Under the pieces are notes generated by a model. It made no database searches, was not told the origin of the DNA, and saw nothing but the letters and a program-made list of their open reading frames with translations. Made by a program: the position numbers and the translations under genes. A DNA stretch of 53,450 nucleotides from JAFDZV01 sp966128725. GTDB taxonomy: Bacteria; Bacteroidota; Ignavibacteria; OLB7. The first letter of the stretch is position 1. The number at the start of each line of letters is the position of its first letter. The stretch lies in the NCBI GenBank assembly GCA_966128725.1, contig CBHYLN010000015.1, positions 1 through 53,450 on the forward strand. The letters are read 5' to 3'. Positions 9,347 through 16,972 of this stretch are shown piece by piece.

Positions 9347-9436
9347 CGGACATTGCGCCCGCGTGTGCGCGGACGATGTTTGGAGGATGGGTCTGTGGAA
9401 GGCACCGGCCCCAAATGGCACGGCGACATAAGCGGG

Positions 9437-9467
9437 CAAAGTTATGCCCGCCTGCATTGGGCCACAA
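9437..9467 (-). promoter_or_regulatory. Methyltransferase promoter, TTG-N20-TAACTTTG
   Basis: Minus strand TTG (9467-9465), 20 bases, then a perfect TAnnTTTG element TAACTTTG (9444-9437). Together with 53111-53142 it is the cleanest example of the window's promoter pattern. It is divergent from the FKBP promoter 45 bases away. Confidence 0.65.
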
Positions 9468-9511
9468 GCGTAATATCCAACCGGTTGCCATCGCCCTGCC
9501 GGCATTCCATG

Positions 9512-9542
9512 TTGGACCCTTCGTCCAAGCGCGCTACATTCG
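9512..9542 (+). promoter_or_regulatory. FKBP-TPR gene promoter, TTG-N20-TACATTCG
   Basis: TTG at 9512-9514, 20 bases, TACATTCG at 9535-9542 (one base off TAnnTTTG). It lies 84 bases upstream of ATG 9627, giving a leader that carries a GGAG Shine-Dalgarno. Confidence 0.55.
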
Positions 9543-9626
9543 GTGCACGTATCCGTGCCGGCTGCCGGAAGAGGGAATCAAACGAACGCATACCAGAACG
9601 TCAACCAACTTTTTCACGGAGATACC

Positions 9627-10427
9627 ATGATTGCTTCCCGTATACGGCGTAGCGCACTTGCAGCAACGCTGGCCCTGGCGGCCGTGGCGTGCACCGCAGG
9701 CCCCGGTACTGCCTTCGCCGCCGGCGACACGATAACAACGGCATCCGGGTTGAAAATCGTGGTTACCAACCACGGCAACGGAGCGCGGCCACGAGCCGGC
9801 GAGGTGGCGATTGTACACTATACCGGCACGCTTACCGATGGTACCGAGTTCGACGACTCACGCAAACGCGGCGAGCCGTTTGCCTTCACGCTGGGTCGCA
9901 AGCAGGTGATCCGTGGATGGGACGAAGGCATAGCGCTGCTGCACGTTGGTGACCGCGCGCGGCTGATCATCCCGTCCGAACTTGGCTATGGTGAACGCGG
10001 TGCGGCAGGCGGAAAGATCCCACCGAATGCCATGCTGATATTCGATGTGGAACTGGTGAACATCGCGAAGAAGACGGTGGGCACCGAGCTGGCCGCGCGC
10101 ATGCAGAAACGGGGCCCTGCCGCGGGCAAGGCGCTGTACGAACAACTGAAGCGCTCCGGGTTCAAGGGGTATTACATGAGCGAGGCGGAACTGAACGGCG
10201 TCGGTTATTCGTTCCTGAAAGCCAACAAGCTGCCGGAGGCGATCGCCATGTTCGAGATCAACGTGGACGCATTCCCGAAGTCGGCCAATGTGTACGACAG
10301 CCTTGGCGAGGCCTGCATGAACGCTGGCCGCAAGAACGAGGCGATCACCAACTATCGGCGATCGCTGGAACTGGATGCAACCAATCAGAACGCGGCCGAT
10401 ATGCTGAAGAAGCTGGGGGCGCAGTGA
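9627..10427 (+). CDS. FKBP-type peptidyl-prolyl isomerase with TPR tail, exported
   Basis: 266 residues. There is an export signal (RIRRSALAATLALAAVAC, possible lipobox AVAC at about residue 22, or signal peptidase I cleavage after AFA). The FKBP domain runs over about 40-145, with VHYTGTLTDGTEFDDS, the aromatic/hydrophobic floor VIRGWDEGI, and the IPSELGYGERG and IPPNAMLIFDVELV motifs. C-terminal TPR-like helices (about 180-262) carry NVYDSLGEACMNAGRKNEAITNYRRSLE. The enzyme should catalyse prolyl cis-trans isomerisation and assist folding of envelope proteins, with the TPR part holding clients or partners. Start ATG 9627 has a GGAG site seven bases upstream. The upstream open frame to 9543 is ignored. 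Confidence 0.9.
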   Translation: MIASRIRRSALAATLALAAVACTAGPGTAFAAGDTITTASGLKIVVTNHGNGARPRAGEVAIVHYTGTLTDGTEFDDSRKRGEPFAFTLGRKQVIRGWDEGIALLHVGDRARLIIPSELGYGERGAAGGKIPPNAMLIFDVELVNIAKKTVGTELAARMQKRGPAAGKALYEQLKRSGFKGYYMSEAELNGVGYSFLKANKLPEAIAMFEINVDAFPKSANVYDSLGEACMNAGRKNEAITNYRRSLELDATNQNAADMLKKLGAQ

Positions 10428-10473
10428 GCACGGCGAATCCAGGAAACCCGGCCGGCAATGTGGCGCCCAATGT

Positions 10474-10493
10474 GGCGCCGGCGCATCGGCGCC
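10474..10493. terminator. Hairpin after FKBP gene
   Basis: A 7-bp GGCGCCG / CGGCGCC stem with a 6-base loop, 46 bases after the FKBP stop. There is no T run, so it may only attenuate, letting the DUF1648 gene at 10537 be co-transcribed. Confidence 0.3.
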
Positions 10494-10536
10494 GCACCGG
10501 CCGGCCACACACGGACATACATCCGCGTTAGGCATC

Positions 10537-11049
10537 ATGGTGCAACGAACAACGGCGGCGCGCCCGGTGCTGCACATACCCCGAACAACAGCCGAGGTGT
10601 GCATTGAAGTTGCCGGGCTGTTGGGCCTGGCTGTGGCCGCGTATCTGGTGGCGACCAATTTCGCGGCGCTGCCGGAAACCATCCCGATCCACTTCTCGCT
10701 GGATGGCCGGCCCGACGGCTGGGGCGGGCGCGCCACAGTGATCATTGCCCCGATCGTCATGCTTGTGGTATATATCGGGCTCGGCGTGTTGTGGCGATAT
10801 CCACACATCTTCAACTATCCGTGGCCCATAACGGCTGAAAACGCGCCGGCCCAATACCGGCTGTCCCGCAGGGTGATCGCGGTGTTGAAGGTGTTGATCG
10901 CATGGCTTGGGGCGTACATCGTGTACACACAGATCCAAGGCGCCCGCGGCGTTCCGCAGCCCCTTAGCCCATGGTTCCTGCCGGTTTTTCTGGTAGCCGT
11001 TTTCGGTACGATAGGCGGCCATCTGGCGTTGGCACGAAGGCGGAAGTAA
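10537..11049 (+). CDS. DUF1648 domain membrane protein
   Basis: 170 residues. The N-terminal half matches DUF1648, the SdpI-type domain: a membrane segment, then LPETIPIHFSLDGRPDGWG (about 47-65), then another segment (TVIIAPIVMLVVYIGLGVLW). Two more hydrophobic segments follow (VIAVLKVLIAWLGAYIVY and WFLPVFLVAVFGTIGGHL). SdpI-like proteins in Bacillus give immunity to a killing peptide, but most DUF1648 proteins have no known job. No killing-peptide gene is visible nearby. It lies 109 bases after the FKBP gene with no obvious promoter, so it may belong to that transcript. Confidence 0.8.
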   Translation: MVQRTTAARPVLHIPRTTAEVCIEVAGLLGLAVAAYLVATNFAALPETIPIHFSLDGRPDGWGGRATVIIAPIVMLVVYIGLGVLWRYPHIFNYPWPITAENAPAQYRLSRRVIAVLKVLIAWLGAYIVYTQIQGARGVPQPLSPWFLPVFLVAVFGTIGGHLALARRRK

Positions 11050-11205
11050 GCCACAATACGTGCGCCGTGCCTGACCGCCAGAACATAGGATCACGCCACA
11101 ATCGTATGCCTATTGGTCGCGCGTTTGTTTTGTTGCATTGACTATTTTGTCCACCACACCTCCCCTCAAATCCGCTCACTGATATGTATCGCGTGGAGGT
11201 ATGTA

Positions 11206-12321
11206 ATGTCACTTCCGTTTCTTGTATCAATTCACGGCATCCGTACATGCGGCGATTGGCAGGAGCAGATCGCCCCGATTCTGCGGCCCCATTTCCGCTA
11301 CATCGGTATCAAGTACCCACATTACCGAACGTTTGGGGGTCTGAAACTTGTTTTCGATCCACCGTCATTGCTCGTGGGAATCGCGATAACACTTGTCGTG
11401 CTGCTCCTTGGGCAACCGATTGTTGCAGGGCTTGTTGCTGCCACCGTCTTCGTGATCTCATTTGTCAAGAACAGAGTACGCATTGACAAGGCCGAGAAGC
11501 ATTTTCGTGACGAGGTTGAAAAGTATTGCGGCACCCCTCCTCCGTTCCATGTCATCGCGCACAGCCTTGGCACACGCATTATCATGAATGCCGTCGCAAG
11601 CCAACCAACGCTACGTTATAACCGTGTATTGTTAACCGGATGCGTGCTTCCACGGAACCTGCCGTGGGAAGAACTTCGTGCCAACGGACGCAATGCGGTT
11701 GCCCACGTACGCAACGAGATGGGAGGCCGCGACATGGTTTCAAAGCTGGCAGCAGTCGCACCGCAGTGGCTTCTGCCTCATTTGGGTGATGCTGGCTACA
11801 GAGGCTTTACAACAAGAGCCGGTGTTGTTCACGAACTCAACGGACATCACGAAGTGTGTGGTTGTCCTGCATTTGTACACAATGCCCCGGGTCCGTTCCC
11901 GCATTCCGGGATGTTCGAGAATCGCCGTCACGTACTGTATTCCTGGTTGCCATGGTTCCTCGGGCTCGACATTATGGAGTTTGGGAGGTTCGTTGACGAA
12001 TGCATTGCCATTGCCAATCTGGAGCAATCAGGCACATACCCACCAACCGCTCTTACGGTTGCCGATGAGCTTGGCTGGTCAACGTGGTCCTGGACGAACA
12101 ACCGAATGCTTCGTGATGCGTTACGCAACGAAATCACGCAATTGCAGGGTATACCGGAAAGCAAGGCAGGCGACTTCGTTGGCCGTGCAATCCTCATGAT
12201 GTGCTCGGCAGTTGCCACATCTCTTGAGGAATTGCGACTGTATGCTCCTGATGAGAAGGTGCTCACGGCGCTCGACCCTCGTAAGGCTCTACAAAGGGCA
12301 GCAAAGGAGGTGGGAGCATGA
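11206..12321 (+). CDS. Alpha/beta hydrolase with membrane hairpin insert
   Basis: 371 residues. The N-terminus reads LVSIHGIRTCGDWQEQIAP, with HGIR (10-13) likely the oxyanion loop. The nucleophile elbow is IAHSLGT with Ser120. Asp176 (in NEMGGRDMV) and His233 (in FPHSGMF) sit where the acid and base of the triad are expected. Between the first strand and the elbow is a hydrophobic stretch (about 54-88), long enough for a membrane hairpin. Start ATG 11206 has GGAGG nine bases upstream. The stop overlaps the next gene's start (ATGA). Base composition is visibly lower in GC than in neighbours, suggesting transfer. HGIRT-type hydrolases of this build occur as putative effectors in predicted conflict systems. 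Substrate unknown; a lipase/esterase role on membrane lipids is inference. Confidence 0.8.
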   Translation: MSLPFLVSIHGIRTCGDWQEQIAPILRPHFRYIGIKYPHYRTFGGLKLVFDPPSLLVGIAITLVVLLLGQPIVAGLVAATVFVISFVKNRVRIDKAEKHFRDEVEKYCGTPPPFHVIAHSLGTRIIMNAVASQPTLRYNRVLLTGCVLPRNLPWEELRANGRNAVAHVRNEMGGRDMVSKLAAVAPQWLLPHLGDAGYRGFTTRAGVVHELNGHHEVCGCPAFVHNAPGPFPHSGMFENRRHVLYSWLPWFLGLDIMEFGRFVDECIAIANLEQSGTYPPTALTVADELGWSTWSWTNNRMLRDALRNEITQLQGIPESKAGDFVGRAILMMCSAVATSLEELRLYAPDEKVLTALDPRKALQRAAKEVGA

Positions 12322-12890
12322 GGCCGCCGATACCCATTGAAGATGCGCTTGCAGTGGTAAGAGACGATCGCAGGAATTCCGAAGCGTGGTCACGGATCTA
12401 CAGCTACTTCTGGCCATATGTGGTGCGGCTTGCGTATCAGTATACCAACTGCAACAAGGAGTTGACTGAGGAGGTGGCTCACGAAACCCTTGTACGCCTG
12501 TTTCGGTACGGTCGATTCGATCGGCAATGGAAGCTTGAGGAGCTTCGACGCTACCTGACGACCATCTGCCAGCGCGTAGCCGCTGGCCTGATGTCTGGCC
12601 GATACGGGAAGCAACGTGAGGGCATGGCATCATACGACGAAGCAAAGGAACATGAGTCGAACGAGCATGTCCCTTCGCCGGAGGAGCTTCTGCGAGTAGA
12701 AGAGCTTTATACCTCGATACTCAACCAACTCACTCACACCGACAGGCAAATCGTAACGATGCTCGTGGAAGGGTACTCCTTAAAGGAGATTGCCGCTGCG
12801 TTAAGCGTCAAGTACAATACCGTGACCACGAGAGTTTCACGGCTACGATCAAACCTTCGGAATCTTCTTGAACCTGATGACAAACGGTAA
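12318..12890 (+). CDS. ECF-like RNA polymerase sigma factor
   Basis: 190 residues with only regions 2 and 4 of sigma-70, the ECF layout. Region 2 spans about 18-85 (AWSRIYSYFWPYVVRLAYQY ... EEVAHETLVRLFRY). Region 4 spans about 128-185 (LNQLTHTDRQIVTMLVEGY-SLKEIAAALSV-NTVTTRVSRLRSNL), with a clear helix-turn-helix. Its ATG overlaps the hydrolase stop by four bases and is preceded by AAAGGAGG, so the two are translationally coupled. It should direct transcription of its own cassette or a small regulon. The downstream zinc-finger protein is a natural candidate to restrain it. GC content is low like its two partners. Confidence 0.9.
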   Translation: MRPPIPIEDALAVVRDDRRNSEAWSRIYSYFWPYVVRLAYQYTNCNKELTEEVAHETLVRLFRYGRFDRQWKLEELRRYLTTICQRVAAGLMSGRYGKQREGMASYDEAKEHESNEHVPSPEELLRVEELYTSILNQLTHTDRQIVTMLVEGYSLKEIAAALSVKYNTVTTRVSRLRSNLRNLLEPDDKR

Positions 12891-13010
12891 CACCAGGCCA
12901 GTAGCATGTAAGAATCATGTGTTGGCGGAGGTTATTACTATAGAGCATTGGCAGTCGTAAAGTTCACAAGCAGCGAGGCTGCCGCGAGCCCATGATCAGG
13001 AGATAACACT

Positions 13011-13403
13011 ATGTCAAACCACGTTGTAGATCCACGCCCCGCAGTTGCGGACATCGTGGAATCGATCCTAGAACGGCGGGCTGCTCGTTTAGGAGTTGCC
13101 CGCAAGGATGTGCCGCTCATCAATTCCCTTCGTGAATTCGTTCCTTCCGCGGAAGAACTTGAACAGCAACTGGGTATGACCCTTGAGGAGATTCTGGAGC
13201 AGGATAAGGCACGGATGCTGATATCCATCTATCCAACACCCGATTGCCTTTCAGCGGAGGAGGTGCAATCATACATCAACGACCCTGCCAGCATCCCAAC
13301 GGAACAGCGCCAACACATCGTCGTGTGCTCGATGTGCGGAGACGTATTGCGCATCGCGGCCAATCCACCCACCCCGAGGTTCCTGCAAGAACTTCAGAAG
13401 TAA
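13011..13403 (+). CDS. ZAS-like zinc-finger protein, candidate anti-sigma factor
   Basis: 130 residues, soluble, no membrane segment. The C-terminal part contains C79-x22-H102-x3-C106-x2-C109 (the HIVVCSMC stretch), the arrangement of zinc-binding anti-sigma (ZAS, zf-HC2) domains. The N-terminal 75 residues are helical and charged (EEILEQDKARM), without a recognised family. It is 120 bases downstream of the sigma gene, with an AGGAG site nine bases before ATG 13011. From position and zinc signature I infer that it binds the adjacent sigma factor. As it lacks a membrane anchor, it would sense a cytoplasmic cue, or the membrane-hairpin hydrolase could provide the link to the membrane. Confidence 0.7.
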   Translation: MSNHVVDPRPAVADIVESILERRAARLGVARKDVPLINSLREFVPSAEELEQQLGMTLEEILEQDKARMLISIYPTPDCLSAEEVQSYINDPASIPTEQRQHIVVCSMCGDVLRIAANPPTPRFLQELQK

Positions 13404-13472
13404 GATGTGATACGCAGCCGCATGGCACACATACGAGGCACCGGAACATGCCTCACCAGATAAGAGGCACCT

Positions 13473-13508
13473 ACAATGCCCGGGAATCACTGTGTTACCG
13501 GGCATTGT
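13473..13508 (+). terminator. Terminator hairpin after the sigma/zinc-finger cassette
   Basis: Perfect 11-bp stem ACAATGCCCGG / CCGGGCATTGT (13473-13483, 13498-13508) with a 14-base loop, 70 bases after the zinc-finger gene stop and followed by a T-rich TATGTTGGC. It closes the cassette. Confidence 0.65.
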
Positions 13509-13643
13509 TATGTTGGCATTTGCGTGCCCATCCTCGGCACGAGGTTGACCCCATGACTCCGGTGTGAGTCGGGTAAGCCCCTTATATTCTCGCACAGTAG
13601 TCGTTACCAGTTAGCACTAACAAACGGTTGGTGACCTTCCATC

Positions 13644-14831
13644 ATGCCACGAGACTTCATGGCCGGCCGTATCGGCGGATTCGGCACCTCAATCTTCGCC
13701 GAGATGAGCGCGCTGGCGCGCGAACACAATGCCGTGAATCTCGGCCAGGGTTTCCCGGATTTCGACGGACCGCCGGAGATTGCCGCCGCGGTATCGCGCG
13801 CCATCCAGGCCGGCCATAATCAATACGCGATTTCCTTCGGCGAGCCTGCCCTTCGCAACGCCATCGCGCAGCATGCGGCCCGCTGGTATACGCATGCAAT
13901 CGATCCTCAAACCGAGATCACCGTCACCAGCGGCGCCACCGAGGCAATATTCGCGGCGGTGCTGGCCTTCGTTGATCCGGGCGACGAGGTTATTGTGTTC
14001 GAGCCATGCTACGACTCGTACGTGCCATGTATCACGATGGCCGGCGGCGTGGCGGTGCCGGTAACGCTGCACGCCCCACTGTTCCGATATAATCCCGACG
14101 AGCTGCGCGCGGCGTTCTCGCCACGTACCAAGGCGATCATCGTGAACACGCCGCACAATCCCTCCGGCACGGTATTCACGCCCACGGAGCTTCAGTTGAT
14201 CGCCGAGCTGTGCCAGGCGCACGACGTTCTGGCCATCACCGACGAGGTGTACGAACACATTGTATACGCCGGCGCGGGCCACACACGGCTGGCCACGCTC
14301 GACGGCATGCACGACCGAACGCTGACGATTTCGAGCGGCGGAAAAACGTTCTCGTTCACCGGTTGGAAGATCGGATGGGCAATGGGCGCAGCCCCGCTGC
14401 AAACCGCGCTGCGGCGCGTACATCAGTTCTCGGTGTTCGCCACCTCCACGCCGATGCAATACGCCATCGCCGAGGCGCTTGCGCTACCGGACGCGTATTA
14501 CAATGAGCTTGCGGCCGACTACCAACACCGCCGCGACTATCTGATGACCGCGCTTGCCGATTGCCGACTGCAACCGCAAGCGCCACAGGGGAGCTATTTC
14601 ATCCTGGCGAATATCGGGCACCTTGGCGCCGGCAACGGAGCTGATTTCTGCCGGCACCTGGTTCGCGAAATCGGTGTGGCCGCCATCCCGCTGGACAGTT
14701 TCTATCTACGGCCCGAGCATGGCGAACAATGGATACGGTTCTGCTTCTGCAAGCAATGGAAGACCCTCGCCGCCGCCGCCGAACGCCTGGCGAACATGAG
14801 CACGGCGAGCTACAACCGGACCATGCCCTGA
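13644..14831 (+). CDS. PLP-dependent class I/II aminotransferase (methionine/kynurenine type)
   Basis: 395 residues, fold-type I aminotransferase. The N-terminal NLGQGFPDFDGPP (32-44) is characteristic of the YbdL / kynurenine-oxoglutarate transaminase group. Active-site features: SGATEAI (96-102), NTPHNPSG (168-175, Asn172), D200 and Y203 in ITDEVYEH, and the PLP lysine K234 in SGGKTFSFTGWKIGW. It should move an amino group from methionine or an aromatic/kynurenine-type amino acid to a 2-oxo acid; which one cannot be read here. Start ATG 13644; ATG 13659 is also possible. It sits alone between the cassette terminator and the TPR-lpt operon. Confidence 0.93.
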   Translation: MPRDFMAGRIGGFGTSIFAEMSALAREHNAVNLGQGFPDFDGPPEIAAAVSRAIQAGHNQYAISFGEPALRNAIAQHAARWYTHAIDPQTEITVTSGATEAIFAAVLAFVDPGDEVIVFEPCYDSYVPCITMAGGVAVPVTLHAPLFRYNPDELRAAFSPRTKAIIVNTPHNPSGTVFTPTELQLIAELCQAHDVLAITDEVYEHIVYAGAGHTRLATLDGMHDRTLTISSGGKTFSFTGWKIGWAMGAAPLQTALRRVHQFSVFATSTPMQYAIAEALALPDAYYNELAADYQHRRDYLMTALADCRLQPQAPQGSYFILANIGHLGAGNGADFCRHLVREIGVAAIPLDSFYLRPEHGEQWIRFCFCKQWKTLAAAAERLANMSTASYNRTMP

Positions 14832-14850
14832 CTCGTCAATTGCCGGGCAC

Positions 14851-14868
14851 CCGGCCTTTTTAAGCCGG
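14851..14868 (+). terminator. Short hairpin after aminotransferase gene
   Basis: CCGGC and GCCGG arms around CTTTTTAA, 20 bases after the aminotransferase stop. The T run lies in the loop, and an overlapping GCCGGG-CA-CCCGGC can compete, so this is a weak call. Confidence 0.3.
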
Positions 14869-14873
14869 CGGAA

Positions 14874-14904
14874 TTGTGTACGCCGCACGCCTTGAGTAAG
14901 TTCA
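14874..14904 (+). promoter_or_regulatory. Promoter of TPR-lpt operon, start apparently leaderless
   Basis: TTG at 14874-14876, 20 bases, TAAGTTCA at 14897-14904. Only seven bases separate the element from ATG 14912, so transcription would begin at or next to the start codon, and no Shine-Dalgarno is present. Confidence 0.5.
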
Positions 14905-14911
14905 TCGTTCT

Positions 14912-16972
14912 ATGTCCGCATCCTCACGTCATTCCGTTGTCCGTAACCGGGCACTCTTCACGCTGGAAGCCCGGCGCCTGCTGGCATCCGGCCGCGCCGC
15001 CGAGGCCGCGGAGATCTGCCGTCGTGGACTGATTCATTTCCCGGAGGATCACACCGGCTATGTGGTGCTTGCCCAGGCGTTGATGAATCAAGGCCACCAC
15101 GATCGCGCCCTGCAGGTGCTCACCGACGGTTACACCCGCACGGGATCGGCGCGCCTGCGCACGTTGCGCGGCACGCTGGCCAGCAAACACATTGCCCGTG
15201 CCCGGGCGGTCGCCGAAACGCACGAGACCTCCCCATCGGCGACAGGCGAACAGCTATCTGCAACGGAGAACGAACAGCCGGACATCGAATCGCCGGCAGC
15301 GCTGGCACACGAGGCAGCGCCCCAACCGGGCGACGCCGTGGCCGAAGCCCTCGCCGACGCCGAGATCGTTGCGATGCGAGAGGAAGAGTTGCTGGATGCG
15401 ATATCCATCGAGGAACATCCGGGCACAATGGCGCAATCCGCCAGCGCCATCGAGGACAATCCCGATGAGAACAGTTCCGGCAAAGGCAGTTCCGACGAAC
15501 ATAGCCCCGACGGCGAAGGCTCCGGACAAACCCGGGATGACTCGGCCGGCGACGGTCATGCCCCGGACGCCGACGTTTGGATTGCGGCCCACGCGGCGGT
15601 CGGCACCGCTTCAACCGATCTGCAACTGATTGCGGAAGCTGTTGTGGGAACGCCTGAAGCCGAAGCTCCCACCGAGGACGCAGATGCACCGGACGTACTG
15701 GATACAGCAACGCCGGACCCCGATCAGCACGTTCTTTCTGTACCCGACGAGGTCGATCAATTTGCCGCCGAGAACCCGGTGACGGTCACCGACGAAACCG
15801 TCGCGAACCTGATCGCACCGGACGCCGGCGTTGCGGACCAGGTCGTACCGGACGCCGGCGTTGCGGACCTGATCGCACCGGACGCCAGCGTTGCGGATCA
15901 GACCCTCCCGGACGAAGCCGTATTGGCGGAGGGCTCCGCCCCGGAGATAACGGCGGGAACCGAACAGCAGCACGAGATCAGCATAACGGAAGCGCCACCG
16001 TTCGACGCCGACACGATGGCAGGCATCGCGGTAATCGAGACCGCCGCTGCAATGCCGCCGTTGAATCTATACGCCGCCGACATTCCGCTGGCCGATCCCG
16101 TGCAGCCGACCACGGACACAGCGCCCGTTGCACCGCCCGCACCTGCCGAACACGGTCGCGAGCGTGGTGGCTTGCAGACGCTGGTGCTGCACAGCGTAAA
16201 AAGCGTATCACGGCTTCGAAGCTCAAATCTTCGCCTGATTCCGGGCCTGGAGTTTGCTCCGCTACGGCACGAGGAACCCACACGCAGGCAATCGATCGCG
16301 CCATTGATCAGCGAGCCCATGCCACAGCCCGAGGCGCCAAGACGCCGGCTGAAGCCGCTGGAGACCGGCTCGATGCCGCCGCTGCCGCCGCTGGAGGGGC
16401 ACACGCCGCTTGAGGCCACCGAGACACTTGCGCAGGATACCGCGATTGCAATCGCCCCACCTGCCGCAGCCGAGGCAGCACCGGCCAGTACGTTGCCCGA
16501 ACCAGTACAGCCCGAGCAAGCGCAGCCCGAACAAACGCAGCCCGAACAGGCGCTGCCCGAACAAGCACAGCCTGAACCGATACAGGCCCAGCAGCAGGTG
16601 GCGCATCGGGCCATCATGCCCGAAAGCCCGGCCGACCGCGTGCTGCGGCTGACCACACCGCCCATTGCCCCGGCGCCTGCCGAGGAGCGATCGCCGATCG
16701 AGGAGCTGGCGCGCCGCCTGGAAAACGCGCGCATCCCCGCCGTGGAGGAAACCGAGCAGCGCACTGCATTTCAGCCATCGATGGTAAGCGATACCCTGGC
16801 GAACATTCTGGTTGCACAGGGCGCGTACGCCGAGGCACGCAAGGCGTTTGAAACGTTGGCACGCGCCAAGCCCGAGCATGGCGCATATTATCAGGAGAAG
16901 ATCGCCGAGATGGACCGTCATCTCAACAGCGACGCATCCGATACGGTACACCGAGAGCCAGAGCACACGTAA
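14912..16972 (+). CDS. TPR protein with long acidic, repeat-rich linker
   Basis: 686 residues. The N-terminal TPR-like helices (about 8-95) contain LFTLEARRLLASGRAAEAAE and GYVVLAQALMNQGHHDRALQ. A very long, low-complexity linker rich in Ala, Asp, Glu and Pro follows. It contains a 10-residue repeat (four copies) and a PEQxQ repeat (six copies). A C-terminal TPR hairpin (about 615-675: DTLANILVAQGAYAEARKAFETLARAKPEH) ends the protein. No signal peptide or membrane segment, so it is probably cytoplasmic. The stop overlaps the LptF/LptG-type permease gene by one base (TAATG), a tight coupling. This suggests a link to lipopolysaccharide export or its control; that link is inference. Repeat number in the linker may vary between strains. 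Confidence 0.8.
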   Translation: MSASSRHSVVRNRALFTLEARRLLASGRAAEAAEICRRGLIHFPEDHTGYVVLAQALMNQGHHDRALQVLTDGYTRTGSARLRTLRGTLASKHIARARAVAETHETSPSATGEQLSATENEQPDIESPAALAHEAAPQPGDAVAEALADAEIVAMREEELLDAISIEEHPGTMAQSASAIEDNPDENSSGKGSSDEHSPDGEGSGQTRDDSAGDGHAPDADVWIAAHAAVGTASTDLQLIAEAVVGTPEAEAPTEDADAPDVLDTATPDPDQHVLSVPDEVDQFAAENPVTVTDETVANLIAPDAGVADQVVPDAGVADLIAPDASVADQTLPDEAVLAEGSAPEITAGTEQQHEISITEAPPFDADTMAGIAVIETAAAMPPLNLYAADIPLADPVQPTTDTAPVAPPAPAEHGRERGGLQTLVLHSVKSVSRLRSSNLRLIPGLEFAPLRHEEPTRRQSIAPLISEPMPQPEAPRRRLKPLETGSMPPLPPLEGHTPLEATETLAQDTAIAIAPPAAAEAAPASTLPEPVQPEQAQPEQTQPEQALPEQAQPEPIQAQQQVAHRAIMPESPADRVLRLTTPPIAPAPAEERSPIEELARRLENARIPAVEETEQRTAFQPSMVSDTLANILVAQGAYAEARKAFETLARAKPEHGAYYQEKIAEMDRHLNSDASDTVHREPEHT
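15800..15919 (+). repeat. Four 30-bp in-frame repeats
   Basis: Units at 15800, 15830, 15860 and 15890 encode variants of the ten residues VAD(L/Q)-(I/V)-PDAG. They lie in the disordered linker of the TPR protein. They look like a slippage-prone tandem duplication, not a CRISPR, since there are no spacers. Confidence 0.85.
16496..16585 (+). repeat. Six 15-bp in-frame repeats (PEQxQ)
   Basis: Six consecutive 15-base units coding PEPVQ, PEQAQ, PEQTQ, PEQAL, PEQAQ, PEPIQ in the TPR protein. The codons are nearly identical between units, so copy number is likely to vary. Confidence 0.85.

Noticed and set aside
8414..9652. Plus-strand frame of 412 codons over the methyltransferase
   Set aside because: The minus-strand frame has methyltransferase motifs and a promoter; this one is Arg/His/Gln-rich without signal.
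15800..16585. CRISPR-like repeats in the TPR gene
   Set aside because: Direct repeats without spacers, in frame, coding for low-complexity protein.
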